Shown piece by piece: positions 1-7,579 of a stretch of 32,456 bases of DNA. The stretch lies in the NCBI GenBank assembly GCA_002441135.1, contig DJVJ01000040.1, forward strand, positions 1-32,456, written 5' to 3'. Source of the DNA: Caryophanales bacterium UBA6259 (GTDB taxonomy: Bacteria; Bacillota; Bacilli; Tepidibacillales; Tepidibacillaceae). A program made the translations under genes and the position numbers. Under the pieces are notes generated by a model. It saw nothing but the letters and a program-made list of their open reading frames with translations, had not been told where the DNA came from and made no database searches. The stretch's first letter is position 1. The number at the start of each line of letters is the position of its first letter.

Positions 1-385
1 CAAATTCATCCATATTGGTTTTTCCAATCATAATCGATTGACCTGCTAAAACTCGCTGATAGGCTGTAGAATTATAGATTGGGTTATAGTTGGCTAATAT
101 TTTACTAGCGCAAGTGGTAATAACACCTTTAGTCACAATGTTATCCTTTATCCCTGCAGGTAAACCAGCTAAGATGCCTAAATCCTCTGGCTCTTTAAAT
201 ATATCTTGGTCAATCTCTTTTGCTCTATTTCTTGCATTTTCTTCATCTATCAGAAGAAATGCTTGTACATCTTCTTCTACTTCTTTGATTCTTTTAAAAG
301 AGGCGTCTACTAAATCACTCGTAGTTAATTCTTTTTCTTGCAGACGCTTTTGAATTTCTGTAATTGATAAATCTAGTAAAGACAA
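1..385 (-). CDS. gatA: Glutamyl-tRNA(Gln)/aspartyl-tRNA(Asn) amidotransferase subunit A (partial, N-terminal 128 residues)
   Basis: This is the start of GatA, the amidase-signature subunit that makes ammonia from glutamine for conversion of Glu-tRNA(Gln) to Gln-tRNA(Gln) in the cytoplasm. The gene runs off the left edge. The visible part contains the family motif AGLPAGIKDNIVTKG, whose lysine is the first residue of the Ser-Ser-Lys catalytic triad, and ends at GKTNMDEF; both catalytic serines lie outside the window. The start is TTG at 385, chosen because GGAGGG at 392-397 sits 6 bases upstream and no in-frame ATG is nearby. It begins 11 bases after the gatC stop, so the two are one operon, with gatB expected next. 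Confidence 0.96.
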   Translation of the reverse strand, partial: MSLLDLSITEIQKRLQEKELTTSDLVDASFKRIKEVEEDVQAFLLIDEENARNRAKEIDQDIFKEPEDLGILAGLPAGIKDNIVTKGVITTCASKILANYNPIYNSTAYQRVLAGQSIMIGKTNMDEF

Positions 386-396
386 TGAAAACCCTC

Positions 397-687
397 CTAG
401 CCTTCCATTACGGTAGGTACTTTAAATTGACCATCCTTTTGATCTGGTGCATTTTTTAATGCGACCTCATTTGGTAGTGATTCTCTTTCCTCATCTTCTC
501 TAAAGACATTATATATATCTAGAGCGTGACTTGTAGGCTTAATGTTATTTGTATCTAATTCATTTAGCTTATCAAAGAAACCTAGAATACTATTTAATTG
601 CTCTGTGTAAACTTCCTCTTCATTTTCTGTCAGGTTTAATCTCGCTAAATTAGCAACATAAACTACTTCTTTATTTGATATACTCAA
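397..687 (-). CDS. gatC: Glutamyl-tRNA(Gln)/aspartyl-tRNA(Asn) amidotransferase subunit C
   Basis: GatC is the small subunit that wraps around GatA and stabilises the GatCAB amidotransferase. The 96-residue product has the usual family length. It shows the typical N-terminal helix (VVYVANLARLNLTENEEE), the middle helix LNSILGFFDKLNELDT, a PTSHALD-like segment and the C-terminal FKVPTVME. The start is TTG at 687 with a strong GGAGGTGG six bases upstream; there is no competing ATG. It is the first gene of the gatCA(B) operon, and the upstream gene ktrB is separated by a likely terminator. Confidence 0.97.
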   Translation of the reverse strand: MSISNKEVVYVANLARLNLTENEEEVYTEQLNSILGFFDKLNELDTNNIKPTSHALDIYNVFREDEERESLPNEVALKNAPDQKDGQFKVPTVMEG

Positions 688-740
688 GCTATTCCACCTC
701 CAAAATATATGTAAAATAATTCCTCTTCAATTAAACAACC

Positions 741-763
741 AGATGGAGTCAATAACTCCACCT
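741..763 (-). terminator. Probable terminator downstream of the potassium channel gene
   Basis: Read on the minus strand this is a 9-bp stem (AGGTGGAGT pairing with ACTCCATCT, one G-U pair) with a five-base loop, followed by a moderately U-rich stretch. It sits between the end of the KtrB-type gene and gatC. The weak U tract makes it less certain than other terminators here. Confidence 0.5.
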
Positions 764-818
764 GAAATAAGCTTCATTTTCCTCCACTTTACTTAAGTAA
801 AATACTACCACAAATTAA

Positions 819-2150
819 CTAACCAATCATCATCTTTTCCTCAGGATATTTAAAATATTCCTTCTCTACCTTCTTCGCTAACGCATAGCCAAAGGTTAAT
901 GGTCCCAATCGACCGATGAACATGACAAGCATAATGACATAACGGCCAATTTCTGAAAGCTCTGGCGTAAAATTCATGCTTAAACCAACCGTTCCAAAGG
1001 CAGAAACAACTTCAAATAGTATTTTTAAAAATGGTTGCCCCCGTTCAGTAATATCAAGGATTAATGTTGCGATAATAATGACCGTTAAGCTTAAAATAAT
1101 AATGGCCATTCCTCTTAAAACATGGTCCACAGGGATGCGACGTTCAAAAATTACAGCATCCTTTTTTCCTTGCAAAATCGATTTTAGGGAAACCCAGATT
1201 AAAGCCATGGTAGTTACCTTAATTCCGCCACCTGTTGAACCAGATGAAGCCCCAATAAACATGTAAATAATAAACATAAATAAAGTTGCTTGTGTTAATA
1301 GTCCAATATCTAATGTATTAAATCCAGCAGTCCGAGTGGTGATTACCTGAAAATAGGTGGCATTCAGTTTTGAAATAAAGGATAATGGGCCTAATGAATT
1401 AGGATTACCATATTCGATTAAGAAAAAGAAAGGAATCCCCATACTAATTAGAACTAAATTCGTACTTAGGGTTACTTTTGAATGTAATGAAAACATAGAA
1501 AAACGAAAGCGTTTATTGAATATATCAATAATAACTGTAAATCCTAAGCCTCCTAATAAAATCAGACTTGTAATGACTATAGTGATAAAAATATCATTCA
1601 CATCATTCATTAGCCCTGTCGGGAATAAGCTGAATCCTGCATTATTAAATGCGGAAACTGCATGGAAAAATCCTTGAAACAACGCTTCTCCCCAGCCCAT
1701 ATAATAATGCCATCGAGTGGCTAAAAGAAAACCACCAAATAATTCTAAAGCAAGAGTAATCCATAATAAATGTAGCGCTAATTTTACAATTCCTTGTAAA
1801 TAGATTTGTCCAGTGTTCTCTTGCATTAGCAACCGATGTCGAAGGTTAATTTTCTTTCCTAAAAGCACAAATACCCAAATGGCAAACGACATAAATCCTA
1901 GTCCACCAAGCTGTATTAAAATAATGATAATAACTTCTCCTACACGATTAAACGTAGTTCCAGGGTCTATAACATTTAATCCTGTTACCGTTATTGCTGA
2001 AGTTGCGGTAAAAAGTGCCTCTGTTACGCTTAATTCAACATTTGGCTCATGAACATAGGGTAAACTAAGTAATAGGGTACCTACTAATATTGAAATTAAA
2101 AAACCTACCACTAAAATCTGTGGTGGCGATAATGGATTGTATTTTTTCAT
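819..2150 (-). CDS. ktrB: Trk/Ktr-family potassium uptake membrane subunit, KtrB-type
   Basis: This is a potassium-conducting subunit of the Trk/Ktr/HKT superfamily in the cytoplasmic membrane. The 443 residues contain four membrane-pore-membrane repeats with recognisable selectivity filters: TGLNV at 56-60, NNAGFS at 169-174, TAGFN at 274-278 and TVGLS at 387-391. The Gly-rich intramembrane gating loop GASSGSTGGG lies at 300-309, as in KtrB. Length fits KtrB/KtrD and is shorter than TrkH. No regulatory RCK subunit (KtrA or KtrC) is encoded in this window, so the partner must lie elsewhere, and KtrB cannot be told from KtrD. The ATG at 2150 has GGAGG seven bases upstream. Confidence 0.9.
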   Translation of the reverse strand: MKKYNPLSPPQILVVGFLISILVGTLLLSLPYVHEPNVELSVTEALFTATSAITVTGLNVIDPGTTFNRVGEVIIIILIQLGGLGFMSFAIWVFVLLGKKINLRHRLLMQENTGQIYLQGIVKLALHLLWITLALELFGGFLLATRWHYYMGWGEALFQGFFHAVSAFNNAGFSLFPTGLMNDVNDIFITIVITSLILLGGLGFTVIIDIFNKRFRFSMFSLHSKVTLSTNLVLISMGIPFFFLIEYGNPNSLGPLSFISKLNATYFQVITTRTAGFNTLDIGLLTQATLFMFIIYMFIGASSGSTGGGIKVTTMALIWVSLKSILQGKKDAVIFERRIPVDHVLRGMAIIILSLTVIIIATLILDITERGQPFLKILFEVVSAFGTVGLSMNFTPELSEIGRYVIMLVMFIGRLGPLTFGYALAKKVEKEYFKYPEEKMMIG

Positions 2151-2191
2151 AGAATATCCTCCGTAAAACTAGAACTAAAATTATCTATATC

Positions 2192-3145
2192 TTAAGAGAT
2201 AAACCAAAATAATACAAGTGCCGAAATAATACTAAACAAAATACTTACAACATAGATTAGGGTTACTGCTTGTTTTTGAGAATAGCCTTTGTTAAGCAAA
2301 CGATGATGGGCATGATTTTTATCGGGCATATGTAGGGGTTTTTTTTGTCTATAACGTTTAAACAAAACAATTAACGTATCAAAAATAGGAACACCAAAGA
2401 CAAACACCATCATCACAATGGACAAGAGTGTCGCACTTTTTAATGCTCCCTCAATGGAAATAATCGCAAGAACAAGACCAAGAAAAGCAGACCCCGCATC
2501 ACCCATAAAAATTTTTGCTGGATAAAAATTATGCTTCAAAAATCCTAAGCTAACCCCCATCAATATAACGGACATTAGGGCCATTTCCGTTTGAACTTTG
2601 ATAAAGGCGATTAAAAACAATGTTGTAGCAGAGATTAATGTGACTCCAGTAGCAAGACCATCTGCTCCATCTAGAAAATTAAACATATTGATCAATCCAA
2701 TAATCCAAATCAGTGTTACCAATAAGGATAACCCCGGCGGAAAATGGACTAATTGGCCATCGAAAATAGAGGTAATCCCTTCAATCCTTACCCCAAAACT
2801 AAATACAATAATCCCAACCAAAAACTGTACAAATAATTTTGGAGAAGCTGGTAAGTCTTTTTTTCTTGTTTTAAAATAATCATCCAATACGCCAATCCCA
2901 ACAATGAAAGCCCCACTCAATAAAATTAAAAGCTTCAGTCTCAAGGATTCTACCCAGATGATTGAAGCAAGCATATAACCAAAAAAAATAACCACTCCAC
3001 CTAATAATGGGATGGGTTCTTTATGGATTTTTCGTTTATTTGGTTGATCGACAAATTGATAACGAAAGGCAATACTGCGGGCAATGGGAACCAATAAAAG
3101 CGCAAATAAAAAGGTAAAAGCAAACGGAAGTATAAAGGCCTTCAT
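2192..3145 (-). CDS. tagO: Undecaprenyl-phosphate N-acetylglucosaminyl 1-phosphate transferase family (TagO/WecA)
   Basis: This polyprenyl-phosphate sugar-1-phosphate transferase moves GlcNAc-1-P from UDP-GlcNAc to undecaprenyl phosphate, the first step of wall teichoic acid or other surface polymers. The 317-residue polytopic protein has the family signatures in order: the metal-binding GVLDDYF with the Asp pair at 88-89, NFLDGADG at 156-163, HNFYPAKIFMGDAGS at 205-219, and the basic HAHHRLL loop at 278-284 that marks the WecA/TagO rather than the MraY branch. The start is ATG at 3145 with GGAG about nine bases upstream. It stands alone among unrelated minus-strand genes, so the polymer it serves cannot be told from context. 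Confidence 0.9.
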   Translation of the reverse strand: MKAFILPFAFTFLFALLLVPIARSIAFRYQFVDQPNKRKIHKEPIPLLGGVVIFFGYMLASIIWVESLRLKLLILLSGAFIVGIGVLDDYFKTRKKDLPASPKLFVQFLVGIIVFSFGVRIEGITSIFDGQLVHFPPGLSLLVTLIWIIGLINMFNFLDGADGLATGVTLISATTLFLIAFIKVQTEMALMSVILMGVSLGFLKHNFYPAKIFMGDAGSAFLGLVLAIISIEGALKSATLLSIVMMVFVFGVPIFDTLIVLFKRYRQKKPLHMPDKNHAHHRLLNKGYSQKQAVTLIYVVSILFSIISALVLFWFIS

Positions 3146-3211
3146 CGAACCAACTCCAAATGTTTTTACCTTAGTTTTACCTAACTAACCTTATTTATCC
3201 TTGTATACAGA

Positions 3212-3679
3212 TTACTCCGCAAAAACGTTTTTCCACTCTGCTCTTTTCTCAAGCATCTTTCTTGCTGCTTCCTTCGCCCCTGCTAAATCATGACTTTTTG
3301 CATTACCACATTGAATTTCATTGTCAGCAGGAACTGCGGTTGCTTCTAAGATATCCTGTAATGTTTTTTCTAGTGTCTGTAAAATTTCGTCATAATTATC
3401 ATGGTTGATTACCGTCAAATAAAACCCAGTTTGACAGCCCATTGGACTAACATCAATCACGTTATCTAAATAATTGCGAATAAATTCAGCAAGCATATGC
3501 TCTAAAGAGTGCATAGCAGGCATTGGCATAAATTCTTTGTTTGGTTGGCAAAAACGGATATCGTATTTATAAATAACATCCCCATGCTGCCCTACGATTT
3601 TACTTACTAATCGAACATAAGGTGCTACTACCTTGGTATGATCTAGATTAAAGCTTTCAACATTCATTTTCCTATTCAC
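3212..3679 (-). CDS. luxS: S-ribosylhomocysteine lyase (AI-2 synthase)
   Basis: LuxS cleaves S-ribosylhomocysteine to homocysteine and DPD, the precursor of autoinducer-2. The 155-residue product keeps the metal site HSLEH (His57, His61) with the third ligand in QCGN (Cys124), and the catalytic cysteine in MGCQTGFY (Cys82). The listed start is GTG at 3679, which overlaps the mtnN stop by four bases (GTGA) and has AAAGGAG 11 bases upstream. An alternative ATG at 3667 would give MNVESFNLDH, closer to the B. subtilis N-terminus, but has a poorer ribosome site. It follows mtnN directly, so the two consecutive steps of the activated methyl cycle are translationally coupled. Confidence 0.97.
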   Translation of the reverse strand: MNRKMNVESFNLDHTKVVAPYVRLVSKIVGQHGDVIYKYDIRFCQPNKEFMPMPAMHSLEHMLAEFIRNYLDNVIDVSPMGCQTGFYLTVINHDNYDEILQTLEKTLQDILEATAVPADNEIQCGNAKSHDLAGAKEAARKMLEKRAEWKNVFAE

Positions 3680-4374
3680 TTGTTGCCCAGCTCCTTTACA
3701 ATTAATTGAACTAAATTGGCAGAGTTAACAGAGGCAGTCTTTAAAAATTGTTCATAAGTAACCTTTGTACCTTTACCTGCAATATCAGACAAGGAGCGAA
3801 TAATCACGAATGGTTGTTTAAACTGATAACAAACCTGAGCAATAGCAGCTGCTTCCATTTCTGCCGCATGAACAGTAGGAAAAAGTTCTTTTACTGCATT
3901 TACTCGTACTTCATCATCCATAAAAGAGTCACTTGAAGTAATTAATCCAGTAAGCACCTGAACATCAATCTCCTTCGCAGCTTTTTCAGCCACCTCTACT
4001 AAAAATGGGTCTGGTAGATAATTGGCTGGCATTCCTGGAACTTGTCCAAATTCATAACCAAAAACCGTTGCATCCACATCATGATATCGAAGCTCATTTG
4101 AAATAACCACATCGCCTACCTGTAATGCTTCATTAAACCCACCAGCTGAACCTGTATTAATCACATAATCTGGTTTATATAATTGGATTAAAAGTGTTGT
4201 TGCCATTGCTGCATTTACTTTACCAATCCCTGATTTAAGCAACACGACTTCCTGATTTTCTAGTTTACCAAGATAAAATTCTACATTAGCAATATGTACT
4301 TCCTCTAGATTATCTAATTTATCTTTTAGAATTTCTACTTCTTCTTCCATTGCTCCAATAATTCCAATTTTCAT
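3676..4374 (-). CDS. mtnN: 5'-methylthioadenosine/S-adenosylhomocysteine nucleosidase
   Basis: MtnN (Pfs) hydrolyses S-adenosylhomocysteine and methylthioadenosine to adenine plus the ribosyl thioether, supplying the substrate of LuxS. The 232-residue protein starts MKIGIIGAMEEEVEIL, with the family catalytic Glu region at its N-terminus, and has VHAAEMEAAAIAQVC and the catalytic Asp in RSLSDIAGKG. I chose ATG at 4374 rather than the in-frame ATG at 4392, because the latter overlaps the ribosome binding site (AAGGAGGA) that serves 4374. It is the first gene of a two-gene operon with luxS and has a clear sigma-A-type promoter. Confidence 0.96.
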   Translation of the reverse strand: MKIGIIGAMEEEVEILKDKLDNLEEVHIANVEFYLGKLENQEVVLLKSGIGKVNAAMATTLLIQLYKPDYVINTGSAGGFNEALQVGDVVISNELRYHDVDATVFGYEFGQVPGMPANYLPDPFLVEVAEKAAKEIDVQVLTGLITSSDSFMDDEVRVNAVKELFPTVHAAEMEAAAIAQVCYQFKQPFVIIRSLSDIAGKGTKVTYEQFLKTASVNSANLVQLIVKELGNK

Positions 4375-4453
4375 CTTTATATCCTCCTTCATTTTCTTAC
4401 ATTTCTTCAGTTCAAGTTCGATATTTAGTTCTCTATATTTTATTCCTTTTTCG

Positions 4454-4482
4454 ATTATATGATTTTATAGGGTAGGATGCAA
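4454..4482 (-). promoter_or_regulatory. Sigma-A-type promoter of mtnN-luxS
   Basis: On the minus strand TTGCAT (4477-4482) and TATAAT (4454-4459) are separated by exactly 17 bases, close to the vegetative consensus. Transcription would begin near 4447, giving a leader of about 73 bases before the mtnN ATG at 4374. Confidence 0.7.
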
Positions 4483-4506
4483 AAGAAAATATATTGAGAA
4501 CACACA

Positions 4507-5310
4507 CTATGATATAAAGTTAGCAAACAAAGCAATCACTTGTGCACTAGGTATAAACAACACTTGACCAAGTAGCGTTCCTAAAATTTTGCCAATAACC
4601 AATACTCCTACCATTGAGGAAATGGTCTGATACTTTTTCCTTCCACTAATTACCTGATCGGTTAGCAAGGCTACTTGAGGATCGACAAAGACCGATAGTA
4701 GAAGAGTAGCAATACCATTAATAATTCCAGAAGACATCAATGCCTTTGTGGCATGCTCTGGAACAATCAAGGATGCATACATTGCAGCTAAAACGCCTAC
4801 TGTATAAATCGCTGTGATTAAAATTTGCAAAATAATTAATCGCTTGGGTACTCCAGCAATTCGTAAGGTGTGAAGAAAATAGAATCGCGGTGCTCTTATA
4901 TGATGTTTTATCATTCCAATTTTAGAAATGGTTAAGGTTCTTCGTAAAAGAAGGGGAATCGATCCAGAAACATCGAGATGCATTATCGCTCTAGAAAACA
5001 CACGAATAAAGGTAGGAATTAACATTGCTCCTAGAATACTTCCAATGGTCGCAGAAAATATAATATATCGAAATTGCACTTCAACCCAACCCACATTCCC
5101 TGAAATTCGAGCATAATCAATAAAGCTACCTGCTAATGGTCCTTGAACCATATTAGAGGTACGAGACACTAAAACAAGAATATTAAATAAGGATAAGGCA
5201 ACAGCCAATTTATTGGTAGTCACACCAGCTAGTCGTACAGAATAAGAAAAGGTATCAATCATGTGGATCAGAATCGTTAATATTACAACAATAATTAAAT
5301 CATTTAACAT
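4507..5310 (-). CDS. amj: Lipid II flippase Amj (YdaH family)
   Basis: The product matches my memory of Amj/YdaH, the alternate lipid II flippase that can replace MurJ in B. subtilis. It has about 267 residues, is polytopic and lacks a signal peptide. Recognisable segments are the first helix followed by IDTFSYSVRLAGVTT, VSRTSNMVQGPLAG, and FVDPQVALLTDQVISGRK in the C-terminal half. I prefer ATG at 5310, since AAGGATGG lies eight bases upstream; ATG at 5319 would overlap that site. In B. subtilis amj is induced under sigma-M envelope stress; no clear sigma-M promoter is visible here. An inverted repeat lies just upstream of its ribosome binding site. Confidence 0.88.
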   Translation of the reverse strand: MLNDLIIVVILTILIHMIDTFSYSVRLAGVTTNKLAVALSLFNILVLVSRTSNMVQGPLAGSFIDYARISGNVGWVEVQFRYIIFSATIGSILGAMLIPTFIRVFSRAIMHLDVSGSIPLLLRRTLTISKIGMIKHHIRAPRFYFLHTLRIAGVPKRLIILQILITAIYTVGVLAAMYASLIVPEHATKALMSSGIINGIATLLLSVFVDPQVALLTDQVISGRKKYQTISSMVGVLVIGKILGTLLGQVLFIPSAQVIALFANFIS

Positions 5311-5323
5311 ATCAGCCATCCTT

Positions 5324-5343
5324 AAGGTACTACAAAGTACCTT
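5324..5343 (-). promoter_or_regulatory. Inverted repeat in the amj leader
   Basis: AAGGTAC and GTACCTT form a perfect 7-bp inverted repeat around a six-base loop. On the minus strand the hairpin ends directly against the AAGG of the amj ribosome binding site, and its 3' arm (CCTT) could also pair with that AAGG. It could be an operator or a translational control hairpin. A TATAAT-like -10 lies at 5371-5376, but no good -35 is present. Confidence 0.4.
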
Positions 5344-5543
5344 CCATATTGAAAATATAAGATTAAGAGTATTATAATCCTTTTCTTTCTAGAAGGAAAT
5401 CTCTCCAAAAAACTCATAAACATAAATACATACTAGATTTCTTGTTTTTTCTAAAAATTTAAACAAAAGAAAAAATATGAGACTTATCCTCTTCTTTTTT
5501 TGTTAATATAAAGATAAAGTGATGGCTTTGGAGGTAAACAGAG

Positions 5544-6101
5544 ATGGCACCTTTTAAAGAGGAACAAAATAACGACCACGCAAATCGAGTTATTTTCGAA
5601 ATGTTTTATAATAAGATCTACTCAAATACTTATTATATTGTAAAAGATCCATATATAGCTCAAGATGTGACACAAGAAACTTTTATTAAAGCATTTAAAC
5701 AAATACATACGCTTAAAGAGCCGAATAAAATTGAATCATGGTTATTAACTATCGCGACAAGGACCGCAATTGATTATTTAAGAAAAATAAAAAATCGAAA
5801 CGAAATTACCACAGAAGACGTCTATTTAGATAAATACACTGTTTCTAATTTCTCTAACACTGAAAAAATAATTGAGGATCAATTTTTGCAAAAAGAAGTG
5901 AATAACGCCATTTCACAATTAAAACCAGAATACAAAGAAGTTCTCCTACTAAAGTATAGCTCTTATCTGAAAGACGAAGAAATTGCAAATGAATTGAATA
6001 TGACGGTTGGTGCAGTGAAATCTAGAGTTCATCGAGCAAAGAAGAGATTACAGCAAGTGTTATCTAAATATATCAGTTTTCAGGATGGTGAATTAGGATG
6101 A
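5544..6101 (+). CDS. ECF-type RNA polymerase sigma factor
   Basis: This 185-residue protein is an extracytoplasmic-function sigma factor with regions 2 and 4 only. Region 2 spans about residues 15-85, with the core-binding motif DPYIAQDVTQETFIKAFKQI, followed by LTIATRTAIDYLRK, which matches the -10 recognition helix. Region 4 spans about 120-175, with LKPEYKEVLLLKY and the helix-turn-helix EIANELNMTVGAVKSRVHRA. ATG at 5544 has GGAGG nine bases upstream. Its stop overlaps the start of the next gene by four bases (ATGA), the standard arrangement for a sigma factor and its anti-sigma factor. Which ECF group it belongs to, and its target promoters, cannot be read from the sequence. Confidence 0.93.
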   Translation: MAPFKEEQNNDHANRVIFEMFYNKIYSNTYYIVKDPYIAQDVTQETFIKAFKQIHTLKEPNKIESWLLTIATRTAIDYLRKIKNRNEITTEDVYLDKYTVSNFSNTEKIIEDQFLQKEVNNAISQLKPEYKEVLLLKYSSYLKDEEIANELNMTVGAVKSRVHRAKKRLQQVLSKYISFQDGELG

Positions 6102-6883
6102 AAACAAATATGGATATCGATATGTTAATAGAGGAATCGATTCAAAACTCCATAAACAATGGACCAAATCCTTTACTTTCAAGTGAAGAAGCTTGGAATA
6201 AAATTAGTCGAGCATTAAATGAGGACAGTAGTAAAACAAATAGGTTTAGTATGTTTAGTCCTTTCATCGATAAGAAAACGGTATTTATTGCATCGATCTC
6301 CCTAGTTATAATTTCTGCGTTATTTTTCTATCCTCAAAGCAGTTCCGCTTTTGGAACAATAGCGCAATTTTTCCAAAAAACACAAGGAACTGTCTCCAAT
6401 CTATTTGTGAAAGTGGCTGAGCCAGATAATGATAAAGCCACCCCAGATAATAGTGAATTTGCTATTGTGGAAGGTTCAGGGTTGTCTACTTTACAGGTTA
6501 GCTTAACCGAAGCAAAAAAAATGAGTGCCTTTACCATAAAAACTCCTAAATACGTACCAGAGAACGTTATCTTAGAAAATGTAACCCTTCTTAAAAATAA
6601 CAATGAGAGTAAAAGTAAAAATATATACTTAAATTACATTGGTCAGGAAAAATCCTTCACAATAAATCAAATGTTTTTCACAGAAAGTATGGGTGCAGGG
6701 AAGGTCGTAGATAATCAGGATACTAAAATTGAGAAGATTTACTTATTTGATCGTGAAGCAATGTTACTCACTTATAAAAATAAAATGGTGGAGCTTTATT
6801 GGGTAGAGCAGAATAATTACTTTTCTATACAAGGGAAAATAACGAAGGAAGAGATTATTAACATTGCAAAGTCTATGTATTAG
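6098..6883 (+). CDS. Probable membrane anti-sigma factor, DUF4367-like C-terminal domain
   Basis: This 261-residue single-pass membrane protein is translationally coupled to the ECF sigma gene, so it is most likely its anti-sigma regulator. Residues 1-58 are cytoplasmic and polar, residues 60-79 form the only membrane helix (FIASISLVIISALFFYPQSS), and the rest faces outside. The outer part holds a linker and a C-terminal region, about 150-258, that resembles DUF4367 domains (FTIKTPKYVPEN ... MVELYWVEQNNYFSIQG). There is no HCC zinc motif of the ZAS anti-sigma class. It ends 3 bases before a strong hairpin. The anti-sigma role is inferred from position and topology. Confidence 0.75.
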   Translation: MKTNMDIDMLIEESIQNSINNGPNPLLSSEEAWNKISRALNEDSSKTNRFSMFSPFIDKKTVFIASISLVIISALFFYPQSSSAFGTIAQFFQKTQGTVSNLFVKVAEPDNDKATPDNSEFAIVEGSGLSTLQVSLTEAKKMSAFTIKTPKYVPENVILENVTLLKNNNESKSKNIYLNYIGQEKSFTINQMFFTESMGAGKVVDNQDTKIEKIYLFDREAMLLTYKNKMVELYWVEQNNYFSIQGKITKEEIINIAKSMY

Positions 6884-6885
6884 TA

Positions 6886-6913
6886 AGAAAGGAGACCAAA
6901 GGGTCTCCTTTCT
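6886..6913. terminator. Bidirectional terminator between the anti-sigma gene and the convergent secreted-protein gene
   Basis: AGAAAGGAGACC and GGTCTCCTTTCT form a perfect 12-bp stem with a four-base loop (AAAG). It begins just after the plus-strand stop at 6883 and overlaps the minus-strand stop at 6912. The outer end of the stem provides the U-rich part in both directions. Confidence 0.8.
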
Positions 6914-7418
6914 AATTCACAAAAATATAACTAGAGTATGCCGTTTTCTGTTCTACGATTCCTGCCTCCGTAACAGTATGGACAGAACGTGTTCGATAAT
7001 AATACCCTTTAACAACAGTAACATCTTTTGAGCCTTGAACAATAGAAGATTGATTTAGAACAAAGGCTCCTATATTAATAACATCTCCCCAAAGTCCTTT
7101 AATCTCATCCCATCTTTGAAGATATAATTTAACTTCTATGTTATCTACTGGAGCGTATGCCTGAGTGTCTCCCCCGACTCTTACTATTCCATTAGAAATC
7201 AAATTAATATAGTTATTTCCACTTTTAAGATATTCGGTAGATTGAATACTATAACCTAAGCTTAAATTTACGGTACTGCCTTCACCATAAGTTGTTTTAG
7301 CTGATTTGGTTCCTTCAGTTGGTGATTTAATTTTTGCATGAGCAATATTTGGAGTTAACACTCCTCCAACAACTATTACTGCCATAATAATGAATAGAAT
7401 CCTTTGTAATTTCATCAT
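6912..7418 (-). CDS. Secreted protein of unknown function, resembling the DUF6147 family
   Basis: The 168-residue product has a signal peptide (hydrophobic stretch 7-22, cleavage likely after AHA at about residue 28) and no lipobox, so it should be secreted. The mature part has a pattern that I associate from memory with DUF6147 secreted proteins: GIVRVGGDTQAY, VKLYLQRWD, then VVKGYYYRTRSVH and a closing TAYSSYIFV. This is probably a small beta-sandwich. It converges on the sigma/anti-sigma pair, sharing one terminator. ATG at 7418 has AAGGAGG upstream. Function is unknown; the family call is unverified. Confidence 0.7.
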   Translation of the reverse strand: MMKLQRILFIIMAVIVVGGVLTPNIAHAKIKSPTEGTKSAKTTYGEGSTVNLSLGYSIQSTEYLKSGNNYINLISNGIVRVGGDTQAYAPVDNIEVKLYLQRWDEIKGLWGDVINIGAFVLNQSSIVQGSKDVTVVKGYYYRTRSVHTVTEAGIVEQKTAYSSYIFVN

Positions 7419-7503
7419 CCTCGTTTTCCTCCTTAAATATTTGTTATCTAAAGTTCATGACGAAGGAAAATAGAAAAGGATTCGATTTTTCATTAGAAAA
7501 AGC

Positions 7504-7523
7504 TTGGCTTTGCCAAATTTTTT
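7504..7523. terminator. Second hairpin terminator downstream of P5C dehydrogenase
   Basis: TTGGC and GCCAA form a 5-bp stem with loop TTT, with A-rich and T-rich flanks on the two sides. On the minus strand it follows the main terminator and has its own U tract (CTTTTTCT), so it may act as a backup. Confidence 0.45.
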
Positions 7524-7531
7524 GTGCACAG

Positions 7532-7563
7532 CAAAAAAAGAGAGGCCAAAAAACTGGCCCCTC
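7532..7563 (-). terminator. Intrinsic terminator of the P5C dehydrogenase gene
   Basis: On the minus strand GAGGGGCCA pairs with TGGCCTCTC (nine pairs, one G-U) around GTTTTT, followed directly by seven U residues. It lies 17 bases after the stop of the dehydrogenase gene. Confidence 0.85.
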
Positions 7564-7579
7564 AAAACAATTCTCTTTT

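Noticed and set aside
688..740. Possible promoter for gatC
   Set aside because: TTGAAG and TATATT are only about 15 bases apart and the start would fall inside the ribosome site; too weak to list.
5344..5543. Search for an autoregulated ECF promoter before the sigma gene
   Set aside because: No AAC ... CGT type pair at the right spacing was visible; only an unconvincing TATAAA near 5506.
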